A DNA stretch of 64,000 nt from Lachnospiraceae bacterium (lineage in GTDB: Bacteria; Bacillota; Clostridia; Lachnospirales; Lachnospiraceae), in NCBI GenBank assembly GCA_017428265.1, contig JAFRRD010000050.1:1-64000 (forward strand), written 5' to 3'. The notes beneath the pieces are model-generated. The model did not search any database. It had not been told where the DNA came from and saw only the letters and a list, made by a program, of their open reading frames with translations. Of this stretch, positions 43,380 through 52,558 are shown one piece after another. How positions within the stretch are numbered: the first letter of the stretch is position 1; each line of letters opens with the position of its first letter. Position numbers and translations under genes: made by a program.

Positions 43380-44801
43380 ATGCAGGTTCGATCCAGTGCC
43401 TATCTGGCTTCCATGAAGCCGCTGTGCCGGAAGCTCCTTGCCCTGCTTCTGGAGCGTTACCGCTATGCTTCGGTCCTGGCCGCAGATGTCGATGCCAGGG
43501 ATTACAGCGTATCGCGCTCGGGCATCAGCGTTTCCGAAAACAACCGTTTCGGCAAGCGCGGCTTCGTGGTGCGTGTTTACACCGGGGAAGGCTATGCCGA
43601 ATACAGCGGCAACGAGCTTTCCGAAGAGAAATTCCCGGAGATCCTTGCGGAGCTTGAACACAGCATCCGCGAAGCCGACGGGCATTTTGCCCGTTATCAG
43701 ACCGCCGTGTCCGCCGACGAGCCGCTGCAGTTCGTCAAATCGACGGAATATGCCGTCGACCCGCACGAACTCGGCGACGAGGCCATCCTCGGCAAACTCT
43801 CTGCGGTCCGCAAGACCGCTTTCGAAAAGAAGGCGGATCTTATCGACTGCGCCGTACGCATGTCCTATCAGTGCTACCACAAACTCTTCCTCTCGCCGAA
43901 GCGCGACCTGGAGCAGAACGTTCTCTGGTCCGCCGCTTCCCTGGCCGTCCTGGCGCGCCGCGGCGAGGAAGTCAAAGACGCCTACGAGAGCATTTCCCTG
44001 CTCGGCGGCGCGGAACTGCTGGACGATCTTCCCGGCCGGCTGGATCATGCGATCGCCACGCTGGAAGACGTCCTGAAGAGTGAACCGCTCGTCCCCGGCA
44101 CCTACGAATGCGTCTGCACGCCCGAAGTCACCGGCATGATCGTCCACGAAGCCTTCGGTCACGGCGTGGAAATGGATATGTTCGTGAAAGACCGGGCGCT
44201 GGCCCAGTCTCACGTCGGCAAGCCCGTCGCCTCCTCCCTCATCACGATGCGCGACGGCGCCGCGACCGGCTATGAGGACGTCGCCACCTATTTCTTCGAT
44301 GACGAAGGCAACACCGCGCAGGATACCCTGATCATCGACAAGGGCATCCTCGTCGGCGGCATCTGTGACGAAGTCAGCGCCGTACGCTTGGGCAAAAAGC
44401 CCACCGGCAACGGACGCCGCGAAGCCATTGACCACAAGGCCTATACCCGCATGACCAACACCTATTTCCTTGAGGGAGATGACCGTGTTGAAGACATGAT
44501 TGCTTCCGTGAAGGACGGCCTGCTGCTCGAGCAGCCGACCAGCGGCATGGAGGATCCGAAGAACTGGGGCATCCAGTGCATGGTGAGTTTCGCCCGCGAG
44601 ATCAAGGACGGCAAACTGACCGGCCGGATCTTCTCCCCCATCGTCCTGTCCGGCTATGTCCCGGATCTCCTGAAGTCCATCACCATGATCTCCGGCACCG
44701 TGGAGCACGCCGGCGGTGGTTTCTGCGGCAAAGGACACAAGGAATGGGTCAAAGTCTCCGACGGCGGTCCTTACATCAAGGCCACCATCCGTCTGGGTTA
44801 A
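43380..44801 (+). CDS. tldD: TldD-family metalloprotease subunit
   Basis: 473 residues. The metal-binding HEAFGH motif (His256, Glu257, His261) is present inside VHEAFGHGVEMDMF. C-terminal strands include GMEDPKNWGIQCMV. TldD works with TldE/PmbA as a heterodimeric zinc protease that trims unfolded or modified peptides; in other bacteria it matures peptide antibiotics and antitoxins. The ATG at 43380 follows AAAGGAATATGTTTT. The pmbA-type partner follows after 12 bp, so the complete pair is encoded here. No precursor peptide gene is visible next to it. Confidence 0.92.
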   Translation: MQVRSSAYLASMKPLCRKLLALLLERYRYASVLAADVDARDYSVSRSGISVSENNRFGKRGFVVRVYTGEGYAEYSGNELSEEKFPEILAELEHSIREADGHFARYQTAVSADEPLQFVKSTEYAVDPHELGDEAILGKLSAVRKTAFEKKADLIDCAVRMSYQCYHKLFLSPKRDLEQNVLWSAASLAVLARRGEEVKDAYESISLLGGAELLDDLPGRLDHAIATLEDVLKSEPLVPGTYECVCTPEVTGMIVHEAFGHGVEMDMFVKDRALAQSHVGKPVASSLITMRDGAATGYEDVATYFFDDEGNTAQDTLIIDKGILVGGICDEVSAVRLGKKPTGNGRREAIDHKAYTRMTNTYFLEGDDRVEDMIASVKDGLLLEQPTSGMEDPKNWGIQCMVSFAREIKDGKLTGRIFSPIVLSGYVPDLLKSITMISGTVEHAGGGFCGKGHKEWVKVSDGGPYIKATIRLG

Positions 44802-44813
44802 GGAGGAAATGCC

Positions 44814-46088
44814 ATGTTTGAACGAATTGAAAAAGCGCTCGGCACTGCCGGCGTTTCCGTATGGAATATCGCAAAGAACCACACCCGCACCGCTGAATTG
44901 TATTTCATCAAAAAGAAACTGGATCTGCCGCGCTTCAACGATATCCTGCAGTATGAAGTCACGGTCTACCGCGACAGTGAGGCAGAAGGCAACAAGTTTC
45001 GCGGCCAGTCCACGACCTATATCGTGCCCGGCATGACCGACGAAGAGATCGGGCGGAAGATCGCGGACGCCTATTTTGCCGCCCAGTTCGTGAAAAACCC
45101 CTTCTACGAACTGCCTGACAAGGTCGTATCGCCGCACTGCGGTTCTTCTTCCGATCTGAAAGATCTGCCGCTGGAAGATATCGCGGAAAAACTTGCCGAA
45201 GCGGCTCTTGCCGCCGACTGCGAAGCGGACGCGTACCTGAACTCGCTGGAGATCTTCGTGCACCGTAAGTCTTTCGAGATCAAAGCCTCGAACGGTCTGC
45301 ATGTTTCCTATGATACCGACGATGTGTCCGGTGAGTTCGTGACACAGTGCAAGGAGCCCGAAGACGTGGAACAGTACCGCGAGTTCAGCTATGACAGCCT
45401 GGACCCGGACGCCCTTGCCGCGAAGATCAAAGAAGGCCTTCGCGACGCGCGCCTTCGTGCGAATGCGAAGGAAATGCCGGCCTCCGGCACCTATGACATC
45501 CTGATCACCGGGGAGAATATTCCCGAACTGTTCAACTATTATGCGGCCAGGGCAAGCGCCGATATGCTCTATGCCGGCCTTTCCACCTGGAAGATCGGCG
45601 ACGTGATCCAGGGAGAAAATGAAGGCGGCGAACGCCTGGACCTGACCCTGGTTGCCGATACGCCGTTCAACACCGAAGGCGTTCCGATGGTCGACCGCGA
45701 ACTGGTCAGGGGCGGCGTGCTGCAGACCCTCTTCGGTTCAACGCGGTTTTGCCGCTACATGGGTCTCGAACCCACCGGCCGCTACAGAAAGTTCCGTGTG
45801 GACTGCGGCAGCGTGCCCTTCGCCGAAATGCAGAAGGACGGCGTCCTGGAGACCGTGTCCTTCTCGGATTTCCAGATGGATTTCTTCGACGGCCACTTCG
45901 GCGGCGAGATGCGCCTGGCCCTGCTGCATAAGGACGGCAAGGCCGTCCCGGTCTGCGGCGGTTCCGTCAACGGCAGCATCCTGGATGTCCAGGGCAAGCT
46001 CATTTTCTCGAAGGAACGCTATAAGAGCGGTACGTATGAAGGTCCTTACGCCGTTCTGATCCCGGGCATCCCGGTCGCAGGCGCCTGA
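44814..46088 (+). CDS. pmbA: TldE/PmbA-family partner of TldD
   Basis: 424 residues. It has the PmbA/TldE layout with YRDSEAEGNKFRGQS in the N-terminal domain and the beta-rich C-terminal domain (GTYDILITGENIPELFNYY, STRFCRYMGLEPTGRYRKF, GGSVNGSILDV). It lacks HExxxH, as expected of the non-catalytic subunit. AAGGAGGAAATGCC precedes the start; it is 12 bp after tldD. Confidence 0.9.
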   Translation: MFERIEKALGTAGVSVWNIAKNHTRTAELYFIKKKLDLPRFNDILQYEVTVYRDSEAEGNKFRGQSTTYIVPGMTDEEIGRKIADAYFAAQFVKNPFYELPDKVVSPHCGSSSDLKDLPLEDIAEKLAEAALAADCEADAYLNSLEIFVHRKSFEIKASNGLHVSYDTDDVSGEFVTQCKEPEDVEQYREFSYDSLDPDALAAKIKEGLRDARLRANAKEMPASGTYDILITGENIPELFNYYAARASADMLYAGLSTWKIGDVIQGENEGGERLDLTLVADTPFNTEGVPMVDRELVRGGVLQTLFGSTRFCRYMGLEPTGRYRKFRVDCGSVPFAEMQKDGVLETVSFSDFQMDFFDGHFGGEMRLALLHKDGKAVPVCGGSVNGSILDVQGKLIFSKERYKSGTYEGPYAVLIPGIPVAGA

Positions 46089-46119
46089 TCGCAGGAAAGG
46101 CCTGATCACAGGAGAAACC

Positions 46120-47763
46120 ATGTACGCATTTACCTGTCCGCACTGCGGCGCCGGCGTCAGCTACGATCTGTCCGGCGGCGCCGTCAGCTGCGAGTACTGC
46201 GACAGCATCATCACGCTGGACGAGTATGAAGCCTATCTGGACGCAAAGGGTAAATATCAGACGACGGAGCTTAGCTGTCCGCAGTGCGGCTCGGTCGTTC
46301 TGAGCTATGACAACACGATCGCGACTTTCTGCAGCTACTGCGGCTCCTCGGTCATTTTCAACCGGAGGGTCAAGGAGGAGCAGAAGCCCGACGGCATCAT
46401 TCCTTTCGCTTTCCGGCAGAAAGCGGCCGTCAATCGCTACCGCGAACGCACCGACGGCATCATGCTCGCGCCGGACTGGATGCGGGAAGAGGGCGAAAAG
46501 AAGCTGACCGGCATCTACATGCCCTGCTACCTGTATTCCGCCAGCTGCAGGGCGCCGATCTCCGTCGAAGGGAAGAAACGCCGCAACCTCGGCAGCCGGA
46601 CCGAGGTCAGCGTCTATAAGGTGAACGGCACCGTGGAGGCGAAATACAACGGCAACCGCTTCGACGCGGCGGTCGCGTTCCCGGACGCCCTGAGCGAGTC
46701 GATCGATACTTATCTCTGGCAGAAGGCGGAGCCCTTCCGCCCGGGGTACGTGGCCGGCTTCTATGCGGACGGCAGCGACGTCGATCCGGAGGAATACGAT
46801 CCGGTGATGGCGCGGCTGGTCAGCGATGACATCAACGCGACCGACGACGTGAAGTACAACGACATGTCGCTGCCGCTGGACAGCACAACGACCGCCGGGA
46901 ACATCACGCTGAACAAACAGAAGATCCTGCTGCCGGTCTGGCTGCTCACGCACCGCTCGGGCGAGCGCATCTGCTATGCGGCGGTCAACGGCCAGAACGG
47001 CGACGTGGCGGCCGATATCCCGCTCGACCGGGGCAAATATCTGAAGGTCAGCCTGATCACGGCTTCCGTGATCGCCCTGCTGATGAACTTTTTCCTGACG
47101 ATCAAGCCGGGGCCTTTCCTCTGGGTCTCCATGGCCATCACCTGCATCTTCGGCATCCTGCTGGGGAACCTGACGCAGCAGGCCTGGGTGCGGGAGAACC
47201 ACCTGGACGATATCGGCCGGGTCGGCTATCAGGCCTTTGCCGGCGCGGTGAAGAACATCGACGGCGGACCGCGGCTGAAAAAGGGCGAGGGGTGGACGCT
47301 CATCGGCGCTATAGGGGTCCTCATCATCTTCGTCTGGCCGGTACTCTACGCTATTCTGGATACGGTCTTCCCGGATTCGTTCCTGGCCGACTCCGGCGTG
47401 CTGGTCGTGCCGGTCATCGCTTCCGTCGTGATCGTCAAGCTCATTTCCGGGATCACCCGCATCACGGGTAAAAACACCGTTTCCTCAGCATCTTCGGTTT
47501 CCACCGAACACAGAGCCACGCGCTGGAAATACAGCAAGTCGCGCGCGGCGTCCTTTGCGGTGCTGTGGAAGGTCTGGCTTGCAATTGCCGCCGGCGCTCT
47601 CGTGATCATCTCGGGAACAGTCGTCGATACCTGGTACTACGGCGCCGGGGTCCTCAACATCATCGTTTCGGTCTGGGCCGCCTTTGACGTTATCCGTAAG
47701 CAGAACTTGCTGGCCTCGCGCGACATCCCGATCTTCTCGATGAAGAGAGGAGGTGCGGAATGA
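46120..47763 (+). CDS. Zinc-ribbon membrane protein of tldD operon
   Basis: 547 residues. Two zinc ribbons occupy the N-terminus (CPHCGAGVSYDLSGGAVSCEYC, and CPQCG...CSYCG to residue 85). A long globular domain follows, including CYLYSASCRAPI and RSGERICYAAVNGQNGDVAADIPLDRG. There are four or five membrane helices in the last 250 residues. TFIIB-type zinc ribbons joined to membrane segments occur with TPM proteins in Firmicutes. The stop overlaps the start of the TPM gene by 4 bp. Function unknown; a role in envelope protein quality control with the TPM partner is inference. Confidence 0.8.
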   Translation: MYAFTCPHCGAGVSYDLSGGAVSCEYCDSIITLDEYEAYLDAKGKYQTTELSCPQCGSVVLSYDNTIATFCSYCGSSVIFNRRVKEEQKPDGIIPFAFRQKAAVNRYRERTDGIMLAPDWMREEGEKKLTGIYMPCYLYSASCRAPISVEGKKRRNLGSRTEVSVYKVNGTVEAKYNGNRFDAAVAFPDALSESIDTYLWQKAEPFRPGYVAGFYADGSDVDPEEYDPVMARLVSDDINATDDVKYNDMSLPLDSTTTAGNITLNKQKILLPVWLLTHRSGERICYAAVNGQNGDVAADIPLDRGKYLKVSLITASVIALLMNFFLTIKPGPFLWVSMAITCIFGILLGNLTQQAWVRENHLDDIGRVGYQAFAGAVKNIDGGPRLKKGEGWTLIGAIGVLIIFVWPVLYAILDTVFPDSFLADSGVLVVPVIASVVIVKLISGITRITGKNTVSSASSVSTEHRATRWKYSKSRAASFAVLWKVWLAIAAGALVIISGTVVDTWYYGAGVLNIIVSVWAAFDVIRKQNLLASRDIPIFSMKRGGAE

Positions 47764-48614
47764 GCAGGAAACAGAAGCAAAAAAGAGAAGTCAAGCCGGT
47801 ATCGAACCGGACGCTGAACCTCCTGCTCGCCGCGGCGATCGTGCTCCTGCTCGCGCCTTTTGCCTGGGACGGGTACCTCGCTCTCCGCGAAAGAGTCTCG
47901 CCGAGTGCGCCTTCGACCGACGCTTCGCAGGTCTACATCCTGGATGATGCCGGCATGCTTTCGGATGCCGAACTTGACCGCCTGAAGGAGGACATGCTCC
48001 CGGTCACGGCTTTCTATCCGGTCGCTTTCGTCACGACGACGGATACGGGCAACACCTCGGCCGTCAGATATTCGCAGGCCGTCTACAATGAGATCTTCGA
48101 CCGGGACGGCGGCATTCTCTTCCTGATCGATTTCGACACCACGGACTCGGACGGCCGGCAGCTGTACCTCCGGGTCACCGACCGCTCCACGAAGCTTTCC
48201 GTGTCCAAGTGCAATACGATCATGGACAACGTCTACACCTACGCGCGGGACGGCAAATATTATGAGTGTGCGCGCCGCACCTTCGCACAGGTGACCGACG
48301 TCCTGGACGACCGGGCCGTTCCGCAGCCGATGAAGCACATGAGCAACCTGCTGATCGCGGTCTGCGCTGCCCTGTACATCGTCTTCCGCACGGCCAACAA
48401 GCGGACGCGGATCAAGACGCCCGGCGAGGTCTATCTGCTGGACAACAACATCACCAAATCGGTGAAACTGACCAGTCCCCGCTCCACCCTGATCAAACGC
48501 TACACCGTCTCGAATTCGTCTTCCGGCGGAGGAGGCGGAGGCGGCTTCTCCGGCGGAGGAGGCGGAGGCGGCGGTGGGGGCGGCGGCTCCCACGGCGGCG
48601 GCCACGGCTTCTGA
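47760..48614 (+). CDS. TPM-domain protein with Gly/Ser tail
   Basis: 284 residues. A membrane helix (about 20-40) is followed by a TPM domain (57-190; VYILDDAGMLSDAELDRLKEDM and GGILFLIDFDTTDSDGRQLYLR). A second hydrophobic segment lies near 200, and a basic region precedes a Gly-rich tail with runs of glycine and SHGGGHGF. This matches YgcG-type TPM proteins, except that those start with a signal peptide. TPM domains have reported phosphatase-like folds; the role here is unknown. It is the last gene of the operon and translationally coupled to the zinc-ribbon gene. Confidence 0.84.
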   Translation: MSRKQKQKREVKPVSNRTLNLLLAAAIVLLLAPFAWDGYLALRERVSPSAPSTDASQVYILDDAGMLSDAELDRLKEDMLPVTAFYPVAFVTTTDTGNTSAVRYSQAVYNEIFDRDGGILFLIDFDTTDSDGRQLYLRVTDRSTKLSVSKCNTIMDNVYTYARDGKYYECARRTFAQVTDVLDDRAVPQPMKHMSNLLIAVCAALYIVFRTANKRTRIKTPGEVYLLDNNITKSVKLTSPRSTLIKRYTVSNSSSGGGGGGGFSGGGGGGGGGGGGSHGGGHGF

Positions 48615-48631
48615 TCCGGAACCAGCCACAG

Positions 48632-48674
48632 AAAAAACAGGAGACACTTCATGCGAAGTTCGTCTCCTGTTTTT
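48632..48674 (+). terminator. Intrinsic terminator of tldD operon
   Basis: AAAAAACAGGAGAC pairs with GTCTCCTGTTTTTT, with an inner ACTTC/GAAGT stem. The T-tract follows on the plus strand. Confidence 0.9.
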
Positions 48675-48784
48675 TATATCCTTCCGCAGGATACCGTCTG
48701 CCCCGCCCCGGCAGCTGCCTGCTCAGACACGGCATTCGGACGCCCGGTATGACGGCACATGCGCCGGCAAGCGCAGGCTCCGGA

Positions 48785-48817
48785 TAAAAACCGCGCATTC
48801 CTCTGCGCGGTTTTTAC
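48785..48817. terminator. Orphan terminator-like hairpin
   Basis: CCGCGCA and TGCGCGG close a TTCCTC loop, with AAAAA before and TTTTTACC after. It works on either strand, but no gene ends right before it. Confidence 0.7.
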
Positions 48818-48820
48818 CGA

Positions 48821-48857
48821 GGTTCAGCGAAAATGCATCCGGCATTTTCGCGGTTCA
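48821..48857. repeat. Hairpin flanked by GGTTCA direct repeats
   Basis: GCGAAAATGC and GCATTTTCGC are perfect complements (10 bp) around a 5-nt loop. GGTTCA stands directly on both sides (48821-48826 and 48852-48857). The GAAAATGC stem also makes the terminator at 4714-4752. Confidence 0.55.
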
Positions 48858-48967
48858 CGAGGCTGCCGGCAAGGCTGCGCGAGGCCGCCGCATATCCGTG
48901 CCGTCCCGGGCGAACGATCGCCGGGGATGGGAAGGCAGCTGCCGGGCGGAGCACGGCGCTGCTGCAG

Positions 48968-49011
48968 CAAAAAAGACGGTACACGATCCGTGTACCGCCT
49001 TTTCTTCTGCA
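48968..49011 (-). terminator. Intrinsic terminator after pepC
   Basis: On the minus strand GGCGGTACAC pairs with GTGTACCGTC and is followed by TTTTTTGC. Confidence 0.9.
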
Positions 49012-49023
49012 TTGCTCGATTCC

Positions 49024-50358
49024 TTACGCCAGCGAACCCATGGGGTCCCAGGGCTCCAGCATAATGGGCTTCTCCGCGAAGGCTTTCAGGACCTCCTCGG
49101 GCAGATACTTCTTGTTGACCACGACCTGGTAGAGATACTCGTCGAACCAGGCGTCGGTCATGACGTAGTAGCCGTCCCTGCCGGGTTCCTTGCCCCAGCT
49201 GTTCTCGACGCGCCAGCGGTTCGGGCGGCCGTCTTCGTCCAGGTTCACGCCCTGGAAGACCATCGCGTGAGTCATCAGGCTGTGGCCGTATTCGAGGCGC
49301 TCCGCCTTGTTCATGCCGAAGGTGGTATTGAAGAGGCTTCCCTTGTCGAAGACCTCCAGGCTCATCGCGCCGCCGTCACGGATCGAGGACTTGCCCACGT
49401 CGCAGCCGAACCAGACCGGCTCGCCGTCCTGCATCTGCGCGATCGCCGCTTTCTTCAGTTCATCCACGGGAAGGTTGACGTATTTCACCCTGCGGCCCTC
49501 GACGACGTTGCCGAGGAACTTCACGCTGTAGCTGTGCCAATAGGGCTTGTCGTCCGTCGGTGCATTGATCAGGCTGATGTAGTCCGAAAGGTCCATCTCC
49601 ACGTATTTGCGGAAGAATTCCTGCGGGGTGAGCCCGCAGTCGCGGATGAATTTGTCATCCTTGTCGCGGACCTCGAAGTCTACGGTCTTCGGCGGCACGC
49701 CGAGGCAGACGCAGAGCATGCCGTAGACGGTCTCCATCATCTCGTCCTTCATCACACGGAGCCTGTCCATGCCGGCGCCGGCTTTGTACGCCGAACGGAT
49801 CCGGCAGGCGTCCTCGCGCAGCTTTTCGGTCAGGGTGAAATTCATCTGCATGCTCTCGCTCGACGAGAAGGTCTCGGGCATGCAGGCCTTCGGGACCACG
49901 CCGTATTTATCGATCAGGCTGCAGATCATGTCCCACTGGCCGCCGTCCTGCACGGGCGCCATCAGGAGCCACTGCACGAGGCGCCCCGAGGTCGGCTCGT
50001 CCAGCGTCTTCAGGATGCTTTCGAGGAAATAATTGGCTTTTTCGAGCTTGTCCCAGAACATCGTGTAGGCCTGCGACAGTTCGAAATCTTTCAGGTTCAG
50101 TTTTTTCACGATGCGGAAACGCATGGTGTTCAGCGCCGCGAACATCCAGCAGCGGCCGCTCCGCTTCTGATTCGTGATGCCAGTCTGCGGCAGCGACACG
50201 GAATAGGCGTGCAGGTCGGTGCGGAAGGCATCGGGGCGCTTTGCGCTCTCGTTCACGCCGACGGACGTCACGGCGTCCATGGCCACGCGGTTCGCGCGGT
50301 CGGCCAGAAAAGCTTTTTCCTGCTTCTTCAGCCAGGTCTTCGTGATCTTTTCGCTCAT
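49024..50358 (-). CDS. pepC: Aminopeptidase C (bleomycin hydrolase type)
   Basis: 444 residues of the peptidase C1B family. The catalytic triad is visible: Cys70 in NQKRSGRCWMFAAL, about His364 in MTHAMVFQG and about Asn386 in VENSWG. Oxyanion Gln sits in the ITNQKR region. PepC is a cytosolic hexameric aminopeptidase with broad specificity. The start is placed at 50358 because the ATG 3 bp upstream lies too close to the GGAGG. It follows the Xaa-Pro peptidase gene by 12 bp, so both take part in peptide use. Confidence 0.94.
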   Translation of the reverse strand: MSEKITKTWLKKQEKAFLADRANRVAMDAVTSVGVNESAKRPDAFRTDLHAYSVSLPQTGITNQKRSGRCWMFAALNTMRFRIVKKLNLKDFELSQAYTMFWDKLEKANYFLESILKTLDEPTSGRLVQWLLMAPVQDGGQWDMICSLIDKYGVVPKACMPETFSSSESMQMNFTLTEKLREDACRIRSAYKAGAGMDRLRVMKDEMMETVYGMLCVCLGVPPKTVDFEVRDKDDKFIRDCGLTPQEFFRKYVEMDLSDYISLINAPTDDKPYWHSYSVKFLGNVVEGRRVKYVNLPVDELKKAAIAQMQDGEPVWFGCDVGKSSIRDGGAMSLEVFDKGSLFNTTFGMNKAERLEYGHSLMTHAMVFQGVNLDEDGRPNRWRVENSWGKEPGRDGYYVMTDAWFDEYLYQVVVNKKYLPEEVLKAFAEKPIMLEPWDPMGSLA

Positions 50359-50370
50359 CATTTCCTCCTT

Positions 50371-52161
50371 TTACAGCGGACGGGTGACCTCGTACAGCCA
50401 TGCCGCAACTTCAGGCGCAAGGCCGTCCTTCAGGGTCTGATAAACCGTCTCATGGTAGACGTTCACCGCGTCGATCTCCTTCCTCGTCATCTCGTCCTTA
50501 TTGACCGGAGTCAGGTCGTAAGGGCAGAGCGTCAGGCTCTCAAACTTCAGGTACTTGCCGTATTCGGACTCGCCGTCGGCGACGCAGAGCAGTTCGTTTT
50601 CGATGCGGATGCCGTATTCGTTGTCGACGTAAATGCCGGGCTCGTCGGTCGTCACCATGCCCGGGGCCAGCGCCGGCCGCAGTGCCTTATTGTCCGGGAT
50701 GGAAATGCGGAAGGCGTTCGGGCCTTCATGTACGTTCAGGCAGAAGCCGACGCCGTGGCCGGTGCCGTGGCGGTAGTCGATGTGCTCCTCCCACAAAGGC
50801 ATGCGCGCCAGCACGTCCAGATGGCAGCCGGTGACTCCTTCGGGGAAAACGGCCGCTGCCAGGCGGATGTGGCTTCTGAGCACGGTGGTGTAGTGGTGCC
50901 GCTCCGCGTCGGAAAGCGGTCCCATCGCCATGGTCCTCGTGATATCCGTCGTGCCTTCGATGTACTGTCCGCCGGAGTCCACGAGGAAGAGGCCCCGCTT
51001 TTTCAGCATGTCGAACTTTTCCGGGGTGGCGGCGTAATGCGCCATTGCGGCGTTCGGCCCCATCGCGGCGATCGTCCCGAAGGAAAGGTCAAAGGCGCCC
51101 TGTTCGCGGCGGCATTTTTCCAGGTAATCCGCAGCATCGATCTCGCTTAAGGACCCAACGTCCGGATGGTGCGCCAGCCAGTACAGGAAGTTCACCATCG
51201 CGAGGCCGTCTTTATAATGCGAAACGCGCAGTGCCTTCTGCTCCGTTTCGTTCTTCACGCATTTCATCAGCATGGTCGGGTTCGGCGCGGTGATCAGTTC
51301 CACGCCCTCCTGCACGGCCGTCTTCACGAAGGAACATACGCCCATGCCGTCGACCAGAAGCTTCGTTCCCGCGGGAATGGCTTTGATGGCCTCCCAGACC
51401 GCTTCGTAAGGCTTGACCGAAACGCCCGCCTCGGCGGCATACGCCTTCACCGCCTCCGGCAGTTTCTCTTCGGTCACGTACCAGGTCACGGTCTCATCCG
51501 TCATCATGACAAAGGAAAAGACGACCGGGTTGCAGGGCACGTCCGCCCCGCGCACGTTGAGCAGCCAGCAGATGTCGGACAGGCCGGTGATGAGGTGCAT
51601 CGTCGCGCCGTGCTTTTTCATCTCTGCCCTGACGCGCGTGATCTTTGAGGCGGCGCTCTCGCCGGCCACGCTTTCCGGCATCAGGAAGGCTTCGTGGAAT
51701 TCCTGCGCCGGGCGGTCCGTCCAGAGTTCGCCGACAAGGTCCGTGTCCGCCTTAAAGCGGACGTTCTTTGCTGCGAGCGCCTTCTGCCAGGCCTCCGCCT
51801 GCCCGAGCGGCACGATGCGGCCGTCAAAGCCGAGCACGCCGCCGTCCGGCAGTTCCTCCTTCAGGAAATCCTGCAGGCTCTTTGTGCCGGCAAGCCCCAC
51901 CTTGTACAGCTCGATGCCGGAGCCCGCGAGCTCCCGCTCCGCCTGCAGATGGTAGCGGCCGTCCGTCCAGAAGCCGGCCTTGTCCGCCGTCACCGCGGCG
52001 ACGCTGGACTCGCCGGTAAAGCCCGTCAGGAAAGTCAGGGTATTAAAATAAGCGCTGTAGTATTCCGAGCCGTGAAAGTCGCCGCAGGTCACGACAAAGA
52101 CGTCGATCCCGGCTTCCTTCATTTTCGCCCGCAGCGCTTCGACCGTTTCTTTTTTCGTCAT
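50371..52161 (-). CDS. pepP: Xaa-Pro aminopeptidase (M24B family)
   Basis: 596 residues, the long form with two creatinase-like N-terminal domains and the pita-bread catalytic domain. Metal ligands are recognisable in LVDSGGQYIEGTTDITRT, GTGHGVGFCLNVHEGP and TTDEPGIYVDNEYGIRIENE. It removes N-terminal residues before proline. ATG at 52161 is preferred to the GTG 3 bp upstream, with GAGGCATTGTG before it. It starts 10 bp after arsR and is followed closely by pepC. Confidence 0.93.
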   Translation of the reverse strand: MTKKETVEALRAKMKEAGIDVFVVTCGDFHGSEYYSAYFNTLTFLTGFTGESSVAAVTADKAGFWTDGRYHLQAERELAGSGIELYKVGLAGTKSLQDFLKEELPDGGVLGFDGRIVPLGQAEAWQKALAAKNVRFKADTDLVGELWTDRPAQEFHEAFLMPESVAGESAASKITRVRAEMKKHGATMHLITGLSDICWLLNVRGADVPCNPVVFSFVMMTDETVTWYVTEEKLPEAVKAYAAEAGVSVKPYEAVWEAIKAIPAGTKLLVDGMGVCSFVKTAVQEGVELITAPNPTMLMKCVKNETEQKALRVSHYKDGLAMVNFLYWLAHHPDVGSLSEIDAADYLEKCRREQGAFDLSFGTIAAMGPNAAMAHYAATPEKFDMLKKRGLFLVDSGGQYIEGTTDITRTMAMGPLSDAERHHYTTVLRSHIRLAAAVFPEGVTGCHLDVLARMPLWEEHIDYRHGTGHGVGFCLNVHEGPNAFRISIPDNKALRPALAPGMVTTDEPGIYVDNEYGIRIENELLCVADGESEYGKYLKFESLTLCPYDLTPVNKDEMTRKEIDAVNVYHETVYQTLKDGLAPEVAAWLYEVTRPL

Positions 52162-52171
52162 CACAATGCCT

Positions 52172-52549
52172 CTATTCTTCGCAGATATGTTCCATGCCCA
52201 GGCGCAGGATCGACGCGATGTGGTCGTCCGCCAGGGAATAAAAAACGGTCTTGCCGTCGCGTCTCGTCCGCACCAGATCCATCTGTTTCAGGATGCGCAG
52301 CTGGTGCGAAATGGCAGGCTGCGTCATGTTCAGCAGCTGGGCGATGTCGCAGACGCAGGTCTCCGAACACAGCAGAACGTAAAGGATCCGGATGCGGGTG
52401 GAGTCGGCAAAGACCTTGAAAAAGTCCGCCAGGGAGTACAGATCATCTTCCTCCGGCATAGCCTCGAGGACCTGTTTGACCAGGTCCTCGTGCACATGCA
52501 GGTAACCGCAGACTTCAAGCGGTTCGTTTTCTTCGGGATATCGGCTCAT
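52172..52549 (-). CDS. ArsR/SmtB-family metal sensor with alpha3N and alpha5 sites
   Basis: 125 residues. The winged helix carries VFADSTRIRILYVLL, a recognition helix MTQPAISHQLRIL and wing RRDGKTVFYSL. Metal-site residues for both known sites can be seen: Cys61, Cys65 and Cys67 (SETCVCDIA) with Cys14, His18 and His20 near the N-terminus (alpha3N), and Asp108, His110, His121, Glu124 (DxHx10HxxE, alpha5). This is the ZiaR/CadC-like arrangement for zinc or cadmium. It is inserted between glgD and pepP with gaps of 9 and 10 bp, and there is no transporter next to it. Confidence 0.9.
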   Translation of the reverse strand: MSRYPEENEPLEVCGYLHVHEDLVKQVLEAMPEEDDLYSLADFFKVFADSTRIRILYVLLCSETCVCDIAQLLNMTQPAISHQLRILKQMDLVRTRRDGKTVFYSLADDHIASILRLGMEHICEE

Positions 52550-52558
52550 TGCCTCTCC

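Larger units (their letters stand above)
48675..48967. other. Gene-free stretch with hairpins
   Basis: About 290 bp between two operon-ending terminators, with no credible coding frame on either strand. It holds an extra terminator-like hairpin, a hairpin flanked by GGTTCA repeats and a 14-bp inverted repeat (CCCGGCAGCTGCCT at 48707-48720, complement at 48933-48946). A small RNA or a decayed element is possible; I see no promoter good enough to decide. Confidence 0.5.

Noticed and set aside
48574..51150. 858-codon plus-strand open frame across pepC and pepP
   Set aside because: It lies antisense to two motif-complete peptidase genes, starts inside the Gly-rich tail region and resembles no protein.
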